In this document: piece by piece, positions 6,257 through 7,265 of the stretch | Layout: each line of letters starts with the position of its first letter | Position numbering within the stretch: the stretch's first letter is position 1 | Source: Oscillospiraceae bacterium | GTDB lineage: Bacteria > Bacillota_A > Clostridia > Oscillospirales > WRJC01 | Assembly: GCA_009785015.1 (NCBI GenBank) | Contig: WQXD01000186.1 | Coordinates: forward strand, 1 to 7,265 | Reading direction: 5' to 3' | Length of the DNA stretch: 7,265 nt | Made by a program: the position numbers and the translations under genes | The notes under the pieces: generated by a model | What the model saw: the letters and a program-made list of their open reading frames with translations, nothing else | Database searches by the model: none | What the model was told of the DNA's origin: nothing

Positions 6257-7265
6257 TTGTTTTTCCTCCCGAAATAAATATACGCGAAAAACGGCGCCCC
6301 GATTATCGCCGTCACCGCGCCGACAGGCAGCTCAAGCGGAGAGGCGACCGTCCTCGCCGCGAGGTCGCACACGACCATAAACGCGCCCCCGAACAGAACC
6401 GACATGGGGATGACATACCTGTGCGGCGACCCGAATATCCTGCGCACGATATGCGGGGCGACCAGATCCACAAAGCCGATAACCCCCACAAACGCTATCG
6501 CGCTGCCGGTGATCGCCGCGGAAAAAACGAGCAGTATCCATTTTACCCTTTTTAAGTTGACTCCCATCGTTTTCGCCTGGTCTTCCCCGAAAGTCATTAT
6601 GTCGAGCTCGCGGTGAAAACGCGCTATAAACAGCGACCCCGCGACAATCACGGGAGCCAGAATGAACACCGTCGTCCAGTCCTTCATCGAAAAGCTGCCC
6701 ATCTGCCAGAATATCAGCCTTTGCATATGTTCCCTCGAAAGCGCGGACAACAGCGTCGTCATGGCGTTGACAAACAGCGAAAACACCATGCCGACCAAAA
6801 TCACGGTATTGTTTTCCATCTGGCTGTCAAGGCGCGAGGCGAAGGCCACCGCGAGCAAAATCGTGCCGAGCCCGAACAGGAATCCGACCGCCGGCAAGGT
6901 GAACATCGATATGACCGGTATTGACATTCCGTACAAAATCACGATGCACGCCCCAAGGGAGGCGCCCGAGGATACGCCGAGGGTGTACGAGGAGGCGAGC
7001 GGGTTTCTGAGCACCGACTGCATGACCGCCCCGCTCACCGACAGCGCGCCGCCGACTATATATGCGAGCAGCGCGCGCGGAAAGCGCAGGTTCCAGACTA
7101 TCGCGACGGCAGAGGGCCTGATCGTTTCGGGCAATTCGGCGCCGAACATCTTATGGGCGAGAATCCGAAAGATATCGCCCGGCGGCACATATACGCTCCC
7201 CACCGCTATCCCGAGCACCAATACGACAAAACAAATGCATATCGTAACTGTTATCTTCAATTTCA
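6250..7265 (-). CDS. FecCD/BtuC-family ABC permease, probable corrinoid importer (5' end just outside window)
   Basis: An inner-membrane permease of type II (BtuC/FhuB/FecCD) importers; about ten membrane helices are expected. Family landmarks are present (numbered from the TTG at 7260): RFPRALLAYIVGGALSVSGA (59-78), VLRNPLASSYTLGVSSGA (83-100), the cytoplasmic loop FGEDQAKTMG (224-233) that should dock on the ATPase, GVIGFVDLVAPHIVRRIFG (259-277), and GAVTAIIGAPFF near the C-terminus. The ORF can be opened at TTG 7260, but the two codons before it are ?TG (one base beyond the window end) and AAA. The true start is therefore probably ATG at 7266, giving an N-terminus MKLKITV. Except for that start the gene appears complete. 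It overlaps the ATPase gene by 7 nt. A periplasmic-type binding lipoprotein (BtuF) would be expected upstream. Substrate is inferred from the cobalamin genes downstream; siderophore or haem remain possible. Confidence 0.92.
   Translation of the reverse strand, partial: KLKITVTICICFVVLVLGIAVGSVYVPPGDIFRILAHKMFGAELPETIRPSAVAIVWNLRFPRALLAYIVGGALSVSGAVMQSVLRNPLASSYTLGVSSGASLGACIVILYGMSIPVISMFTLPAVGFLFGLGTILLAVAFASRLDSQMENNTVILVGMVFSLFVNAMTTLLSALSREHMQRLIFWQMGSFSMKDWTTVFILAPVIVAGSLFIARFHRELDIMTFGEDQAKTMGVNLKRVKWILLVFSAAITGSAIAFVGVIGFVDLVAPHIVRRIFGSPHRYVIPMSVLFGGAFMVVCDLAARTVASPLELPVGAVTAIIGAPFFAYIYFGRKNKC

Noticed and set aside
6613..6924. Plus-strand ORF opposite the permease
   Set aside because: Its Arg/His/Gln-rich translation is the usual antisense shadow of a hydrophobic membrane-protein gene.

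Overview
The window looks like a chromosomal segment of an uncultured Clostridia-type Firmicute. The pointers are strong GGGAGG-type Shine-Dalgarno sites, tightly overlapping operon genes, a short lipoprotein signal with a Cys lipobox, and dispersed palindromic repeats of a kind common in that group. This placement is inference from protein style and repeats; no marker gene is present. All seven genes that can be supported lie on the minus strand, so transcription runs from high to low coordinates.

Region 1 (7265 down to 3476) is a translationally coupled block for corrinoid uptake and cobalamin assembly. It holds a FecCD/BtuC-type permease (start codon probably one base outside the window), a BtuD/FecE-type ATPase, CbiB (adenosylcobinamide-phosphate synthase) and a CobD-type L-threonine-O-3-phosphate decarboxylase. 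Adjacent genes overlap by 7, 4 and 8 nt. CobD makes aminopropanol phosphate, CbiB attaches it to cobyric acid, and the ABC transporter imports corrinoids. The binding protein (BtuF) and nucleotide-loop genes (cobU/cobS/cobC) are not in the window, and no cobalamin riboswitch is visible, as expected if the operon leader lies further upstream.

Region 2 (3475 to 2738) is a small secreted protein. It resembles the propeptide of S1 (streptogrisin/alpha-lytic-like) proteases plus the first strands of the protease domain. It stops at a histidine that may correspond to the catalytic one, 27 bp from a repeat element, so it may be a truncated protease gene.

Region 3 (about 2298 to 2710) is a 413-bp MITE-like element with long inverted arms. 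The inner 60 nt of each arm match at 57 positions, and the outer ends are more diverged. It has no convincing gene of its own and fills the only gene-free stretch longer than 300 bp.

Region 4 (2272 to 1172) is an AT-rich lipoprotein with a predicted beta-propeller (DUF5050-like) domain; its promoter may come from the element. Region 5 (1153 to 121) is a zinc-dependent MDR dehydrogenase closest in motifs to galactitol-1-phosphate 5-dehydrogenase, with its own sigma-70-type promoter. Region 6 (7 to 106) is a second, unrelated palindromic repeat just after that gene.
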